Source: Congeria kusceri (taxonomy: Eukaryota; Mollusca; Bivalvia; Myida; Dreissenidae). From it: a DNA stretch of 64,000 nucleotides. The translations under genes were made by a program, and so were the position numbers. The stretch is taken from positions 19,592,701-19,656,700 of the forward strand of contig CM051028.1 in assembly GCA_027627225.1 (NCBI GenBank), in the 5' to 3' direction. Below, piece by piece: positions 1-14,400 of this stretch; the first letter of the stretch is position 1, and each line of letters opens with the position of its first letter. Below the pieces are notes generated by a model, which worked only from the letters and a program-made list of their open reading frames with translations, was not told the origin of the DNA and ran no database searches.

Positions 1-1213
1 GGAACTTCACACCATCCAGTTAGCCCAGCGTTGGTTAATTTTGAATCAGGTTCACTAATTACTCATATATATATGAGGTCGATATACACCGTTCTCATAT
101 CAGAAGTGTCATTTTCCCTCAGCATCGTTCTGACATGTCGGAAGCTTACAAGCTGCAAATTATTATTTTACCACTGATGATTTACTTAACAATGGTTTAA
201 CATGAAGTAAAAACATTAATTTACCAATTGTGTGCCAAAAAGTCAACATAAAACTTACTTTGAACACTTCATCCTTATCTTGAAACAAATGCACTGTTCA
301 AATTCTATGTAAATTCCTCCATATTGCACTGAGTAATGTGAAACTTGCATACTGCTTGATCGCATATACCTACAGAATAAAATCTTTAGATGAAATATTT
401 TACCATGTGCGCAGTAGAAAGCTTTGTCGGCTATTAATAGATTTCGTCCAAACCAATATTGGTGTATTACAGAAATGTGTTTATGTGAGTGTAGTTTATT
501 TGATAACATTACAAGGTTTTGTGGATAATTGCTAGATTTATGTGTTGTTTTCTTCTACAATATGGATTAATAACATCATTATATTAAAATTATAAGCATG
601 ATACTATTGATATTTTGAAGTTTGAATAGAAAAATCGTAAGTTCATGTGAAATTACTTTGCTACAGGAAATTGGCATAAACTGATTAGATGTAGTGTGGA
701 TTCTGCCCATACAAAAAATAGCTCAGAATCCACCGATTACATCTAATTATTTGGACTAGTTCACTAATATTCTTTTATATAGCATTATAGGCAGGCTTAC
801 AACATTCTGTTGCTCCCAAGTAATAAAATAAGTATTTGGAATTGCCTTATTGGTAAAACCACTCATTTAGATAACATAATTAATATCGCTCATATAATAT
901 GATTGTCAATTGGGAAGTAATGGAGTACTAGTTTTTCTGCAATAACATTCATTAAACCGCTTGTGATTTGCTCTCCTGGTTTCCTTGTGTGCAGCTATGA
1001 AAATAGCGTAATTTCAAGACTGACAACAATACAACATAAGCTCCCATGAGCTCTAAACCATCTGTTGTCATAATTGTATAGGTTTTTTAACTGTTTCTGA
1101 AGTTGAACATGAAAACTGAATATTAATATTATTTGTTTGTCTATGTCTGCTACCGAGGTGAAAAAGTTTTGAAACATAGAAATGTGTGACTTTTCTTTCC
1201 TCTGCTCTTCCAG
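1..1213 (+). other. RPS29: Intron of RPS29 (3' part of it)
   Basis: This AT-rich stretch precedes the acceptor at 1212-1213. I found no exon encoding the S29 N-terminus, so that exon should lie left of the window. The short ORFs here have no recognisable similarity. The only structure seen is the imperfect hairpin repeat at 684-762. Confidence 0.6.
684..762. repeat. Imperfect hairpin repeat (MITE remnant)
   Basis: An inverted repeat pairs TTAGATGTAGTGTGGATTCTG (684-704, one residue trimmed in places) with the reverse of the stretch ending at about 746. A shortened copy in the opposite orientation lies at about 21412-21472. It shares the 'tttttgYatgggcaRaatccacacta' type arm and the 'ggactagttc' end but lacks the middle. 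Two copies make this a dispersed repeat, with family unknown. Confidence 0.45.
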
Positions 1214-1548
1214 CCGTGTGTGCAAGAACACCCATGGTCTGATACGAAAGTATGGCCTGAACATGTGCAGAAGATGCTTCAGAGAATATGCTGCCGATAT
1301 TGGTTTCAGAAAGGTAAACATTGGAAACCGCGATATAATATTGTCTCTATTAAATTAATATTTCCTGTATTATGTACAAAAATGAAAATATTGTTTGTGT
1401 AAAATGAAATTGTTTTGAAATTTAAATTTTGTAATACGTAAGCATTAGTTAATCATGTTGTTATGTCAAAGATTTTATTTGTTACAGTGTTGTTGTTGTT
1501 GAACTCTATGAATCCAAATAAAATATTTTATCGTTTCAGCTTGACTAG
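1214..1548 (+). CDS. RPS29: 40S ribosomal protein S29 (uS14), 3' part: two coding exons
   Basis: S29 is a zinc-binding protein of the small (40S) ribosomal subunit head. Two exons are visible. Exon 1214-1313 follows the acceptor cttccag and ends at AAAG|gtaaac. Exon 1540-1548 follows tcgtttcag and encodes only Leu-Asp-stop. The first exon begins with the last base of a split codon, consistent with TG|C, the first zinc cysteine. It then reads R-V-C, the family signature [16 protein letters not shown] and ends IGFRK. The joined C-terminus is IGFRKLD, against the usual IGFIKLD. The visible Cys-x2-Cys pair and the expected split Cys fit the four-cysteine zinc site. The first roughly 20 residues lie outside the window. 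A tiny last coding exon is normal for this gene family. The gene is tail-to-tail with AVEN. Recognition is from family knowledge; exon borders are read directly. Confidence 0.95.
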
Positions 1549-1623
1549 AGAGAGTACAAGAAAGAAGGCCATTATTTATTTCCCACTGATGAAGCCAGAA
1601 GTATGACTTGTCATGTAGAAGCA

Positions 1624-1629
1624 AATAAA
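1624..1629 (+). terminator. RPS29: AATAAA poly(A) signal of RPS29
   Basis: A canonical AATAAA lies 75 bases after the S29 stop codon. This is the expected short 3' UTR of a ribosomal-protein mRNA, followed by a T/G-rich stretch (ttgtgggcttctgtttctt). Confidence 0.8.
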
Positions 1630-2066
1630 TTGTGGGCTTCTGTTTCTTACATAGTGTTGTGTTTTTCGCGTGATTGTCCCAAAGGTTTCAGTACTTTATT
1701 CTTTAATACTTCATAACTTAAAACATTGATTGCTTTCCTTTATTGAACATAAACATAATTCATGTTATGAAACATATCCAAACAGCTGATGAAAGTTAAA
1801 AATGTTTTGTGGAAGTATTATGGATATCACAGTACCATTTGTTAAGCTCACTCATACATTTGCCCAAATAACCAATGGCTACAAAATGAAACATTTGGCT
1901 AATAAAATTTCTATTTAGCTGAAACTTTTCTTCATAAAACCCTACAAAAACCAATTCTGGTGAGGATTTCAACGCATTTCTGTAAGTTTGGCTATAGAAA
2001 ATGATTAGTCTAGTGCTTTGTAATAAAGTGTCTGCAGACTATGACGCAGCGGTTTTTCTCTATCTG

Positions 2067-2262
2067 GCGCGTCATGAGAAAACCGGTCTTAACGCATGTG
2101 CGTAGTGTCGTCCCGGATTAGCCTGTGCAGCTTTTATGGTATTTTCTGTTTCAAGGAAGTCTCTTCTAAACATAAATCCACTGTATGCGGGAAGTGCCGT
2201 CCTGGATTAGCCTGTGCGTACTCTACGCACATGCATTAAGACCGGTTTTCCCATGACGCACC
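2067..2262. mobile_element. MITE, family M1 (copy 1)
   Basis: This is a 196-bp palindromic element. The left end (GCGTCATGAGAAAACCGGTC, 2069-2088) is matched in inverted orientation by the right end at about 2226-2261. The interior holds GGATTAGCCTGTGCAG and a conserved AT-rich core around 2136-2175 (TTTTATGGTATTTTCTGTTT). The same core and ends recur at 24865-25133. It has no coding capacity, so it is a non-autonomous DNA transposon. Confidence 0.8.
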
Positions 2263-4294
2263 TCGTATAAACTTGGTGCCCTAAAAAGGTACCTTTTACC
2301 TACACATTTTCCCAATTTGAAGATAAAAAATCCGGGAAACCGACCCTAAAAAGATTCACTATATGTATTTAACTTTCATTTAATCTACTGGAAACACAAC
2401 GTCTGCTGAATGTAAAAACTCATGTTAACTGACATTTCATAAATTTTACAGGAGAAGCAAAAAACTTTTATTGAATTCATACATTTATTTTTCAGTATAC
2501 CGAATTTCTGTGTAGGTTTATAGTGATGAGTGAAAATCACAGCAAAACTAAATATTTAAATATCTTTTTTCAAAATATAAATAATACAACAAATAGACAG
2601 TTACCTGAATATTAAAACGCTAGAATAGTTCATGTAAAATTCATGTAAGTGCTCTTAATGTGTTGTGAGACTTAAGATTTCAATTCTTTTGTCATGTAAG
2701 TGCTCTTACTGTAAAACAGGTTATTAGTTGTTTCTTCCGTCCTTCCGTCTGTGACGAGGTTAAGTAGATTTTACCGTTTCGTCTAGCACCAACACCACTT
2801 ACTACAACACTTGGATATTTGAGAATACAGTTAGTTTAAACCTTATTATTTATGGGAATCGCAGGCGAAATGCATTTACGGTCGAAACTGTTGGGACCAA
2901 GATGAGCCACAAGCAATCGATTATATGTTTACCATGCACAATCACACTTTCATTACACAGAGGTTGATATCCAATCTTTACAATGGCATATTTTTTTAGG
3001 TTCAAACATCCAGGTGAATTCCATGTACTGTGCCTTGTTCTTATTTCAACATAACAGTAATTAAAACAGTCAAAAAAGACATCAATACAAGACAACTGTC
3101 AGCATTACGTATATCATCGATTAGGACTATTCAATCAAACAGACCATTGCACTTGATGTATTTTCATTTTAACTGTGTTTCAGGTCTTAATAATGATATT
3201 TAGCTCACTGGTTAACAGCTCAAATACCAAAACTAATTAACCAGTTGCTGAAATTCTATCTGCTCCATCCCAAATGAAGTCTCTATCCTGAACATGGTCC
3301 ATTTTTAGTTCGACTATTCGAAGAATAGGTAAGCTATCCTACTACCCCCGGCGTCGGCGTCCGAATTGGTTAAAGTTGTTATTTATGATTTTATTGAAAG
3401 CTATTGACACACTGATGAAATGGATAATTAACACTTTGAAATGTTGACCATCAAATATAAACATCTTACTAATCACCATAATGGTGTTACAAAACCCTGC
3501 ATAAAAGGATGCATGTACAGGGTATGTGCAAAAGCAAGTCTAGATCAAGCTGATAATAAATTTTGAAACTGTAACAATTTTTTTCTTGTTGTTTTCTTTC
3601 AATTAGTAAAAAAAATACAATAAACCTTTTATGATATTATGAATCAATTTATTTGGTTACTCCTCCACACTGCAGTAAGAACACAAATAAGTTCACTTGT
3701 ATTGGGGAACTGAACTTCAAGTGTTAATACATGAATATTAAACCTCTTAGCAACACATTCCACTGGTAAACCTTTTTCTTTAACCATTTTGTAGTGATCG
3801 GTCATCTCTTGGAGGAAATATGTCGAGCTATATTGCTTTTTGTTTGACGGTTAATGATGCTGTAATAAAATTAGTCTCGATCGTGAACGCACTAACAATT
3901 CATACCGAATAGGTGATAAATAAACTTGTCATATTTTGGAAACACCCTGTACCAAACGGGTTGTCAATTACTTCACATTGAAACATAAACGACTGACATC
4001 AATTCGTGGCAATTGAGAATTTGTCCAAAAATTTAAAACAATACGGGAAAATACTGAGAATAAAAATGGACATAAGAAAATAGTATTTCTCAACTACCTT
4101 CGATTTTTAATACAGTTTTCACTTTCTGATCTCCATATATGCGAATAAAATGATGCAGACGACGAAACTCTGCTCTGTTTACAAAGTGTGCACAAATAAT
4201 GTATCAAATTTCGTTCAACGAGCGGTTAGTACGATATAAACAAAAACGTCTGAAACTCATGTACGTCCGAAACTGATGCCGTGACGATAATCTT
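2263..4294. other. Intergenic, repeat fragments only
   Basis: I see no credible gene. Two fragments are recognisable. At about 2741-2812 is an inverted match to the GTGTTGGTGCTAGACGAAAC unit of the 10.1-10.5 kb repeat. At 3309-3365 is a 'ttcgactattcgaagaatagg...ggcgtcggcgtccg' segment that resembles ends of dispersed bivalve repeats. The rest is AT-rich without structure. Confidence 0.4.
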
Positions 4295-4957
4295 GAAATA
4301 AAATATCAATGAAGATCGGATAAAAACTGTTGGACATGGGAAGCGGAAACTGCTCAAAAGGCCAATTTAAGATAAATCAAGGGCCATAACTCGGCAGTTC
4401 CTGGGGCAATTTGGTCGACCATCAAACTTGGCTAAGATATTATAACTGGGACAATTTGGATGATTATCGAACTTGACCGAGATATTAAGCCCAAAAAGAT
4501 TTTCACAAAGTTTGGTGAAGATCGGATGAAAATTGTTGGACTTGAACGGAAATGACTTAAAAGGTCTATTTGAGATAATTCAATGGCAATAACTCCACTA
4601 TACCTGAAGCGATTTGGCTGATTATCGAACTTAGCCGAGATGTTATGCCTACAAACATTTTCATCAACCTTGGCGAAGATCGTATGAAAACTGTAGGATT
4701 GACTTAGAGAGTGGAAACGACTAATAAGGTTTATTTTCGAAAATTCAAGAGCAATAACTCCAGAATGCTGAGGGCGATTTGGCTGATCATCAAACTTGGC
4801 CAAGATATTATGCCCACAATCATTTTCATGAAGTTCTGTGAAGATCGGATGAAACTGTTGGACTTGGGAGAGTGGAAACAAAAGTGGTCTACCGACAGAC
4901 CCCCCGACCAACATTAGCAAACCAATATACCCCGCAATCTTCGATGGGGGGCATAAT
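4295..4957 (+). mobile_element. Satellite-core element with TTCGA hairpin end (truncated copy)
   Basis: About four degenerate units of roughly 165 bp repeat here. Anchors are GAAGATCGGAT-type words near 4312, 4508, 4674 and 4838, each followed by CTGTtGGACTT. The right end is the short palindromic terminus ATACCCC...TTCGATGGGGGGCATAATAA (about 4927-4958). The reverse of this terminus begins the larger element at 31838. The left terminus is missing. Architecture resembles non-autonomous Helitron-like or 'pearl'-type mollusc elements with a satellite core; that class is inference. Confidence 0.6.
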
Positions 4958-5457
4958 AACGACAATGATAAGTTATAATTTATGTTGTGCACCATAATGC
5001 ATATAGAAAACGATCAATAGAAAAAGTTTCAATTCTAAAAAATGTTCTCCATAGTTCAATTAGAAGTGAAGTAATCAATATAAATTTAACAAATTGATGA
5101 TCAGTTAAAGCCAGTCAACACAAAATACAGTGTAACAAGGCAAACGTACAGTAACACGATTATGCCCGGTACTTTAAATCATGATATGGCATATCATAAG
5201 GCAACATAGACATTAAGGACTACATTGTAGTCTTAAAATATTTACTGGTATTTCTGAAAAAGAGGCATTCTCAAGAGTCGCGCATTGTTCAAGTTACAAA
5301 GTTCTCTGTATTGGCAGGACATCTTGAGATGCATGGGAGAGGGTAATAAAGTTAGTAAAACAGAAATTTTTGATCATCCCATGCATAATGGCATTTCACA
5401 ATCAGTCGTCTAGAAACAGGACTTCTTGATCATGCCTTATCTGATTGCATCATATGA

Positions 5458-8400
5458 TCAGTCGTCTAGAAAATCATCAAGCCAATCTTCCAAATTCTTG
5501 CTGGGTTCTGGAATTTGGGCTGAAAGAAATACAGGGAGAGGTAATACATCAATTTCAATGTCTGGTTCTAATTTTAGATTGCATCTTGAAAACAGAATTA
5601 AGTTTTCACAAATTTTAACCAAGTAGATCAAGCAGAATGACTAGTATTATGAACAAGAAATCAGTTTTTTGTAAAAAAAAAAACAACAACAAGAGGGCTA
5701 TGAAGGCCCAAAGGGCTCACCTGAGTATTGGCAAAGCTGAAAGCCTTACTGCTGTGATAGGCTTGTTGGAATGTACACCATAATGTCCTTAAAATAATTT
5801 GTCTAGCTGATTTACTCTCATACATAGAACAAGTAAGGACCCGGATATATTTTCTCAACCATGGTATCCAACTTTTCGTAGGCAATTTAGGAGTAATAGT
5901 GTTAATGCTGCAGTTCTTAAATATACTGGCGATCACTATGCAAAGGTCATGTCATGCTTGCCGGCTTGTTTCAAAGAGTAGAGTGTATTGCCATTTACCC
6001 GTCCTATATTGAAATTTTAGGGTAAAAGACAAATTGTGCAAGTTTGGTCCAGAAGGGTTGAAAATGAAGTCCACGTCTTGCAACAAATTCATTTTTGCCT
6101 CATTTGCTACATGTGTTGAGATCTTATGGCCATACAAAACATGTGTTTTAAATCAAGATTGAATGAAAAATGAGATATTGATGCATGAATAAGGCAACTT
6201 TTGCATTTTTTTCACTAACAAAGGGGCCATAACTCTGAAGTTTGTTGCCCAATCTGACCCATTGTTTGCTTCTGCTGCAGTCGTATGATCACATACAAAC
6301 TGTGGAAGTTTGGTCAAGACTGGAAGAAAAATAAAGTCTCTAATGAACAAAAAAGGCAATTTTTGCATTTGTTTTCCACATACAAGGGGACATAACTCCG
6401 GAGTCTGCGGTCTAACCTTACCCATTTTTGGCTCCTGCTGAAATCTTTTGGTCACACACAAACTGTGGAAGTTTGGTCAAGATTGGAAGAAAAATGATAT
6501 CTTAATCAAGGTAAAATAGCAATTTTTGCCTATTTTTCAACAAAAAAAGGGGGCATAACTCTGGTGTTTGTGGCCCAATCTTGACTTCTACTGTGAACTT
6601 TTGATAATACACAAACTGTGAAAGTTTAGTAAAGATTGGTAGCAAAATGAAGTCTCTATGAACGCAACAGGCAATTTTTCCCACAAACAAGGAGCCATAA
6701 CTCTAAGGTTTCTGGTCCAATTTGGCCCATTATCACTACCAACCGAGATGTTATGGTCATGCACAAACTGTGCAAGTAAGGTCAAGATTGAATAAAAACA
6801 TGTAGTCTTTATCGTGAAAACGGTCTAAATTGTTGACGGCATATGGACCACGCTGGAGAGGTCCCCTATACCAATAGCTCACCAAGCACTTCGTGCTCAG
6901 GTGAGGTAAAAAAAAAAATTATTTAATTTAAAGCTCTTACAGTGAAAAACCTGTGTATGAGCTGTCGAACACATATTTTGTAACTGGCACAACATACTGA
7001 AAATGGTACATTTGCCCGTAAACAAGCTAAATAATATTTATTTTGTAACTATACCATTAATTATGCAGCTAATATTTTCAGTAATTTAGCAATATTTCAG
7101 CTGACGACAAAATAGCATAAAACGGGTATAAGGTGTTTCAATATTTTAGCAAATACCAATATTGTTTGCAGAACATGCCAGAGGGTGTAAAGAGGTTTCA
7201 CATTACAGAAAATCGCATGAAACACACAAAAATAAAATCATGGTGTACATTTACATACATTTTTTTAATTTCTGCATCCACATGAAAATGAAAATCAGAC
7301 CCATACATGTTATCCGACTGTTAAAGTGTGTATGTACGATCTTTCATATCAATTATTTACAAAATAAGCAGATGAAAGTGGCAATAAAACTTAACAGCAA
7401 ACAGAAAAATATACACATGACGAAAGAAACACTTCAATATAGAATAAATCATCAAGTTCTAGTTTCGGCTTTCGCATTGTTTATTAGTGTTGTGTAACCT
7501 AAACCAACTGTCAAGTCAATGTATATACATGTATATACTTGAGTTTCCGTCTGTATTTGGAGATGAAAAACTAGCTTATTGCGCGTTTAAAAGCAATATT
7601 TGTTCTTAACATTTATTACATTTTAAATAGAAATAGATGTTAATTAACTTTATTTTGTTAATTGTATTTATGCCACAATATCTGTTGTAAAATCGTACAT
7701 ACACACTTTAAAGATGTGGATGTGTTGAAATTCATTATTTGTTATCTTCTACATTGTTTTATGTGACCATATTTCATGTGTTCATACTTTTAATCTCATC
7801 CATTTCTGACTACCAGTATTACATTCCAATTGAAAGTACATTTACTCCCATATAGTTTCGACTGAACGAACATTTACCCCCTAGTCTAATAAATGAGACG
7901 TTTAACGCGAATTTAGTGCTACTTCTTTATTGGGCTAAATCTGCCAATATTGTCCATATAGAAAGGGCCATCGTAAGATACCCTCGGCTGCTGATTACAC
8001 TTCTCTCATCTACTGGATTCTAAGCTCGGATAATGTTTGGGTTTTAAAGAAGTTAAACAAAAGGCGCATTTTCTATCATTTTGTGTGCGGGCAGCCATTT
8101 ATATTTTTTTTTCTACCTCCAGAACTGAGAGTATCGGAAACGTAAACATCATTTTCATTGGCTAATATGAATTCAGTCTTGACGCTTCAAAACGGCTCTA
8201 TGCTAGTGAAATGTCCCACGGTCTAGGAATGGAGCGTAACGTAATGAATGTATCGTGGGTGTCCGACGATGGCATAGGTCCTAACTTGTTATGTTAATTT
8301 ACTCCCATACATTCTTGATTGAGTGTACATTTATCCTCTACACAAAATCATCTGGAGCTCTGCATTATCTGAATGTTTCCCGACCTTAATGTTGACCAGT

Positions 8401-11400
8401 ACTGCTATGAACACAGGTAACCATTTGGCAGAATATATCTCACATATACAAGTATGCTCTATATTTTTATAAATATATCATTGAAATGTTAATGATAAAT
8501 ATTTGTGAATCACTGAATGAAACTGCATACTCTTTTTGTGTTAAAGAAATTTTTAAGATGATATAAATACTCTCGTCATAATACATAATTATTTTTTTTG
8601 CTGAAAAAGCATCAGAAAAAAGCCATTGAAAATTAAGCCTTTTTTTACAAAATGCAGCATTAATACCTGTTTTCTGTGATGAGGATGTCTGGCTCTTAGG
8701 TACCGAAGATTTCACAGCAGCTACCTCTGATCCTGTACTTTTTATCTCAGTATTAATTGTTTTAACAGTTTTAGAGGTTTCATCTTCATTTAGTAAGGCA
8801 TCTATGTCTTGCTCCAAATCTAAAATTTCTTTTGATTTCTTACTTATATCATTGTTATTCAGTGCAGAGACCGCATCACCACTCTTTGTATCATTCAAAT
8901 GCAAAACTGCTTCATGCTGTTGTATTGATGATGGTTGTTCGTTGGCAGATTTTTTCTCTGTAACTGAATTTATTTTGGGAACATTGGAATGTTCCATACA
9001 TTTATCATATTTTTCTTTGGAGATTTTGGCACAGGATTTCATTTCATCCACTTGTTCATCCTGCAAAATTATCATAAATACATGCATTTTTTACTTCAAG
9101 GTAAGCGTAGAAAAAATACCAAAAAGATGTTATTTCTTGGCATTTTATCAATTTTACGGGCAGAATCATAATACAGTTCTCTGCTACAATAAACGTAATA
9201 GAATATGACATTCTGTATATACCGGTACATGTAATGCATACCCTTAATATTTATGTAAATGTATGTAATATAAATATTTGTAACGATTGTAATGTACGCA
9301 AAAGCAGACATATTGATTAGAATGTTTTGAAATCAAACTATGCATTTTTCCTTCTAATGACACTATAAACTAGAATGTAGATACAAGCATTTACTCGTGG
9401 TTGTAAATGGTATTTTCATTGATTAATGAACACATTAATTTTTATATTGCATACAATACATGTATTATACAATGCCCACATTTTGAAAAGCAATCATGAG
9501 AAATGAAACCATGATCAAATGTTGTTTAAATAATCTATTGTGTAAATCTGTCACAGATTTAATCCAGAATATAAGTAAACAATCGAGCAATAGAACAACA
9601 AGGAGAATCTAAAACAAATTGATCTTATATGTACAACACTTGGTTGGCATTAAAAAAAATTGAATTTGAGCAAAAATTTTGATTTTGCACAGCATCTTGT
9701 TATTTAGATATATTTTCCTGAGAATGTGTAAAAATATGCTTCATTTTCAAATATTTCTAGAAATTGTATTAACCAATTAGAAATTTTAGTAGCCAAAGGC
9801 TATTATGGCTACTGGAAGCCCTAGCATAGGAATAACAAAACACCAATCTACCGCAAACAAATCCTGATTGAGACCGAGTCTCTCTTGCAGCGGAACACAG
9901 TCCAACGCCTGTGCCAGGTCCTGAAGGTCGAGCGCTATCATGTTCCCAGTTGCTTCCCCTTCAACACTCGCCCAGTCTTCCTCGTCTTTAAACCGGAACT
10001 GAGCCGCTGACCCACCTGCGTGTATCAAAATGTGAATATTCAATTATTGTATGGCCTGAGCATAAATTAACATTATAGGCTCTATTTTAAAGCAAAACAA
10101 GATTCTGTGTTTGATAAACACACATGCCCCCAGTTGGTGCTGGGTAGTCCATTTCTGAGTCCAAATTAGGTCAAGGTCAAGGTGAGATTGGGTGATATGG
10201 GTGGATTGGGAAAGGTCATAAGTAACAACTGTGTAATATCCAAGTGTTGTAGTAAGCGGTGTTGGTGCTAGACGAAACGGTAAAATCTAGTTAACCAACA
10301 AATGGTACTTTTGAATTATTCGAAGTACAAATTAGGTCAAGGTCAAAGTGAGGTTGGGTGATATGGGTGGATAGGGAATGGTCATAAGCAACAACTGTGT
10401 AAGTATCAAGGTGTTGTAGTAAGCGGTGTTGGTGCTAGACGAAACAGTAAAATCTACTTAACCTTGTAACGGACAGAAGGACGGAAAGACCGAAGGATGG
10501 ACAGGCCGATCACTATATGCCTCCCGAATCAAGATGCCCCCAGCATAAAAACAAACAAATAAACAACAACAAAAAACAATTTTCAATTATTAGCAAGACA
10601 GGATACCACAAATCGATGGTTCAGCGCAACCCTGTTCTAACTCAATTTTTTTACAAAAATTACATTTTTGAATTTTTGTAACTGGTTTGAATAGATACAC
10701 AGTATTAATAATTTATTTCAACAAATTTCTTAAATTTGGGGCCAAAAAGGGCCAGTTGGCATTTTGTTCTAGCTCAGTTAGTATGCTTTGATCTGCGCAA
10801 CACTGTTCTAACTAGAGTTGGAACAGTGTTGCACACACAAAAAATGACAAGGATCACTAATACCTTCAGTGCAACACTGTCCTAGATTTAATAATTACAG
10901 TAAAAATTGAGTAAAGATGACATCATACTATAACTATGATGTCATTATTTTATGCAGTACACACTAATATTCATAGACAAATGTTTACAGCTGATTACTC
11001 TTTGTTTACCCTTATATGGAGAATTTTTATATGGTTATCCGAGTACAATCACAATATTGATTTACTTTTGAAGCAAGAAATATAAATGTAAATAATAATA
11101 ATAATAATAAGAATTATTCATAAAAATGATTTAAACAGAGCAACAGTTAAGGTGTGTATTTGCAAAAATGTGCAATTCCTAAATGCCCCATATACAATTA
11201 TTAAAACTTTGATGAAGAATCTTTAGATTTACAAAACACAATTCAGACCGCAAACATAATAATGAAAACCCTGATATTAAGAATAGGCACAAGTAATATG
11301 CATTTGTTCAGAATATCAAGTATTTCGTAGTATCGCATCTTTAGGGAAGTATGATAGTAAGTAATCTCCTTATGTTAAGTATTAATTTGTGACACGTAGC

Positions 11401-14400
11401 ATTTTCGTCATTTAGCACACTTATTCATTTTATACTAATTGCATTGACAGGACACTGCACTTTGCTTTTGCACAGACAAGCAAAAACAGATAAAATCCAT
11501 GCACAATAATCGATTTGCAATTACTAGTAAACACAAAATGTATTAAGTCAAAAGCAAATAATTCTGTATCATTTCAAGAGGTTAATTATGATCCCTCAAA
11601 AATGTACAGGGAGCATATAGTTGCCGCCTTGTCTTTCTGTCCTTCTGTCCAGTCTTCTTGTCGAGGCTATTTCTAATTAACTACTGGCTTGAATTCAAAG
11701 AAACTTTATGGGATGCTTCATTACCAAGAGGAATGTGCATTGAACCAGGACTTTCGACTTGAATGATTTTTTTTGGAGATATGTGTCTTTGAAGATTTCT
11801 GAAGTTAGTAACTATACTGGCGCAGTGCATAAATCCGCCACATTTCGGGGGTATTTTTACGATATTTGCAAAAGATGTTTACCGATTGACATAAAAATTC
11901 ACATAAATCAAGTTAGGTTTAATGTGCATTTACTGGCGTGTTTTGGTTACATTAAAAATACTTGGCAAATGAAAAATATTTATTGAAATTGAAGGCCTAA
12001 ACAGTGTAAAAAAAATGAGCGTCGGAGTGCCGAAATCCGCCACCCCTCTTTAAAATGTTCAAATTACTCGAAAATAATATTCTTTTATGAATTATGTTTT
12101 CAAAGCAACTTCTATTGACAAAACTCCTACTTTTGTTTCTTTAAGGTTCTTTTTCTAGTATGTAAAATAAACACGGTGATCCGAAGTTGCTTGGTGAAAA
12201 TCGTAGATCAGAAACTGTGACATGCTTATTTCACATTTGACTATTGTTCTTATTTAATTTTCCAATTATTTAATTATTTAATTTAATTTTCCATATTAAG
12301 CAGCTCGTTGTATTTCTAAAAATAGCTCTGAAACTGAGGCCCTGCGTGCACGTGGGACAAATAATTAGGGCTTTGGATAGCGAGACATTTGCACTCTTAA
12401 TATGCAGTTCTTTCCGCATTTTATTGTATGTAATGCGAATGAATAATGGTTATTTTTATGCTGCACATGCTCCCATTGACATAATATTAAAACACGATAA
12501 TTTAATTTTATCATGGACACCATGCGGAGCCTCAACATTGCTCATGCGCAGTATGAAATAGATTCCCCGCATGCAGCTTGGTTGCATTTAGGGGTTATGT
12601 ACAAAATAATTGGATAAAATATTCATTTATGCACAAATCGAAATGAAAACTCGTCAGCGTTGTTAAGGGAAAGTATCTGATTTTTAGGCAAGTAGCGGAT
12701 TTAGGCACTGCGCCAGTTTAGTGCACAATTCTTGTCCGGGCTATTTATCTGCAACAACTTGCCTGATTTAAATTACACTAGATGGAAAGCTTCAGACCAA
12801 GAGGTGTGCCAGTACCGGGATGTTATGCATCAAACGTTTTTCTTGAACTTAAGACAACACTGGTGGCACCATGAACATCCTGAACAATCCATGACAATCT
12901 GAGATGAACCCGGATAATCTGGCTAAAAGCTCCGGATGTTTTAAAATGTTCAACAAAACTGGGAGTCACCGGGATATAAATCAATAACCCCCACAATCCA
13001 TGTAATCCCGGGCCAATGCCGGTACATTCTGGGGATCGTCCGGGTCTCCACCCTCTCTCTACCGATATAAACCACAGCGTTCCAGTGCGATGAGGATATA
13101 GCATGACACCAGCACCCAACCGTGGTATCAAGGGACAGTCCCGGTACTCATCGGGACACCAAACGGTGCCAACCTGGGTAAATACCTGGAATTAACCCAG
13201 CTTCTCCAGGGCCAAACTGACTTCTAGATCAATGATACACCAGGGCACCCTTGCTAATGTGACAATGCAATTTATGTTTTTTTTTAGGAAAATGTCCAGG
13301 TTCATCACTGGGCGGAACCAGGACCAGTGTCATGACAGTGAGAATGGGACTAAGACTTTGATTTGCTATAGTAGTTATTGTAGGTACAAAATGTATTAAA
13401 GTTATCAATGCACGAGTTAAAGATGTTTTACTGTAAATACACAACATAAATCTAAATGTATAAATAAATGATAAATACAAAAGTAGTATAAAGTTAAAAA
13501 AACAACAACAATAAATTAATAACTTAATAGAAGCATTTAATTTTAAGCCAAAAAAGTTGCATGCTTCAATACATTACATCAAGTCGACCATTTGCAGTTT
13601 AGTAGCCATAACAAAGAAATATACTTGTACAATGGAAAGATTCTTCTAGGCCCACATTCTGTTGCCCAATTCGGTGTTTTTTTTATGGGAATATTGAATA
13701 TCATCATTATTCACTTACTTTTACAAACGTTAGTAGTATTTTAATAACATAACTTAAAATTATTATATGACAGCCAAAACTATTGGTTTATTAAGTAACT
13801 TAAACTATTATATTTTGAATATATTCAATTTCTAATTTCAGCACTGCATGTTAAAATAGACCTCTCCCTTTTTGTTTAATACATTTGTACATAAAGGTAT
13901 AACTATTGTGATTAATCATAATATAAAGCAGTGTCATTAAAATAGATTGTTATAAAATTGCATTATTTAAGTTATGTAAATTGTTCAAAGTATGCACATT
14001 TCACCATAATTTGGCATAGTGTTTGGACTTCTGAATTGGCGTTGATATTTTTATTATGCATATTCATAAACAATGTTTGTTAAGTTGTTTCTTTATATAA
14101 AGAAAAGTATTCAACATTATTAAGAAGCAGTGTTGCACTGAAATGTTATTACCAAACAGCATATTTTGTAGTTGGAATACTGTTCTAACTTGAGTTAGAA
14201 CAGTGTTGAACCAAAATCAAATAACTTATCCATACAATTTATAGTGGGAAAACTCCAATAATGATTAAAATCTCTTTTATAATTTATCATATGTTTTCAT
14301 CAACATTATATAATATAATGTATTGAAATATTGTAGTAATATAAAACAAAAAATGTGTTAAATCTCAAAGAGTAACCTTAACACACAGTTTTTTTCACTT

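Noticed and set aside
4432..6785. Repetitive ORFs of 60-187 residues
   Set aside because: They follow the units of satellite-core elements, and the peptides repeat with the DNA unit.
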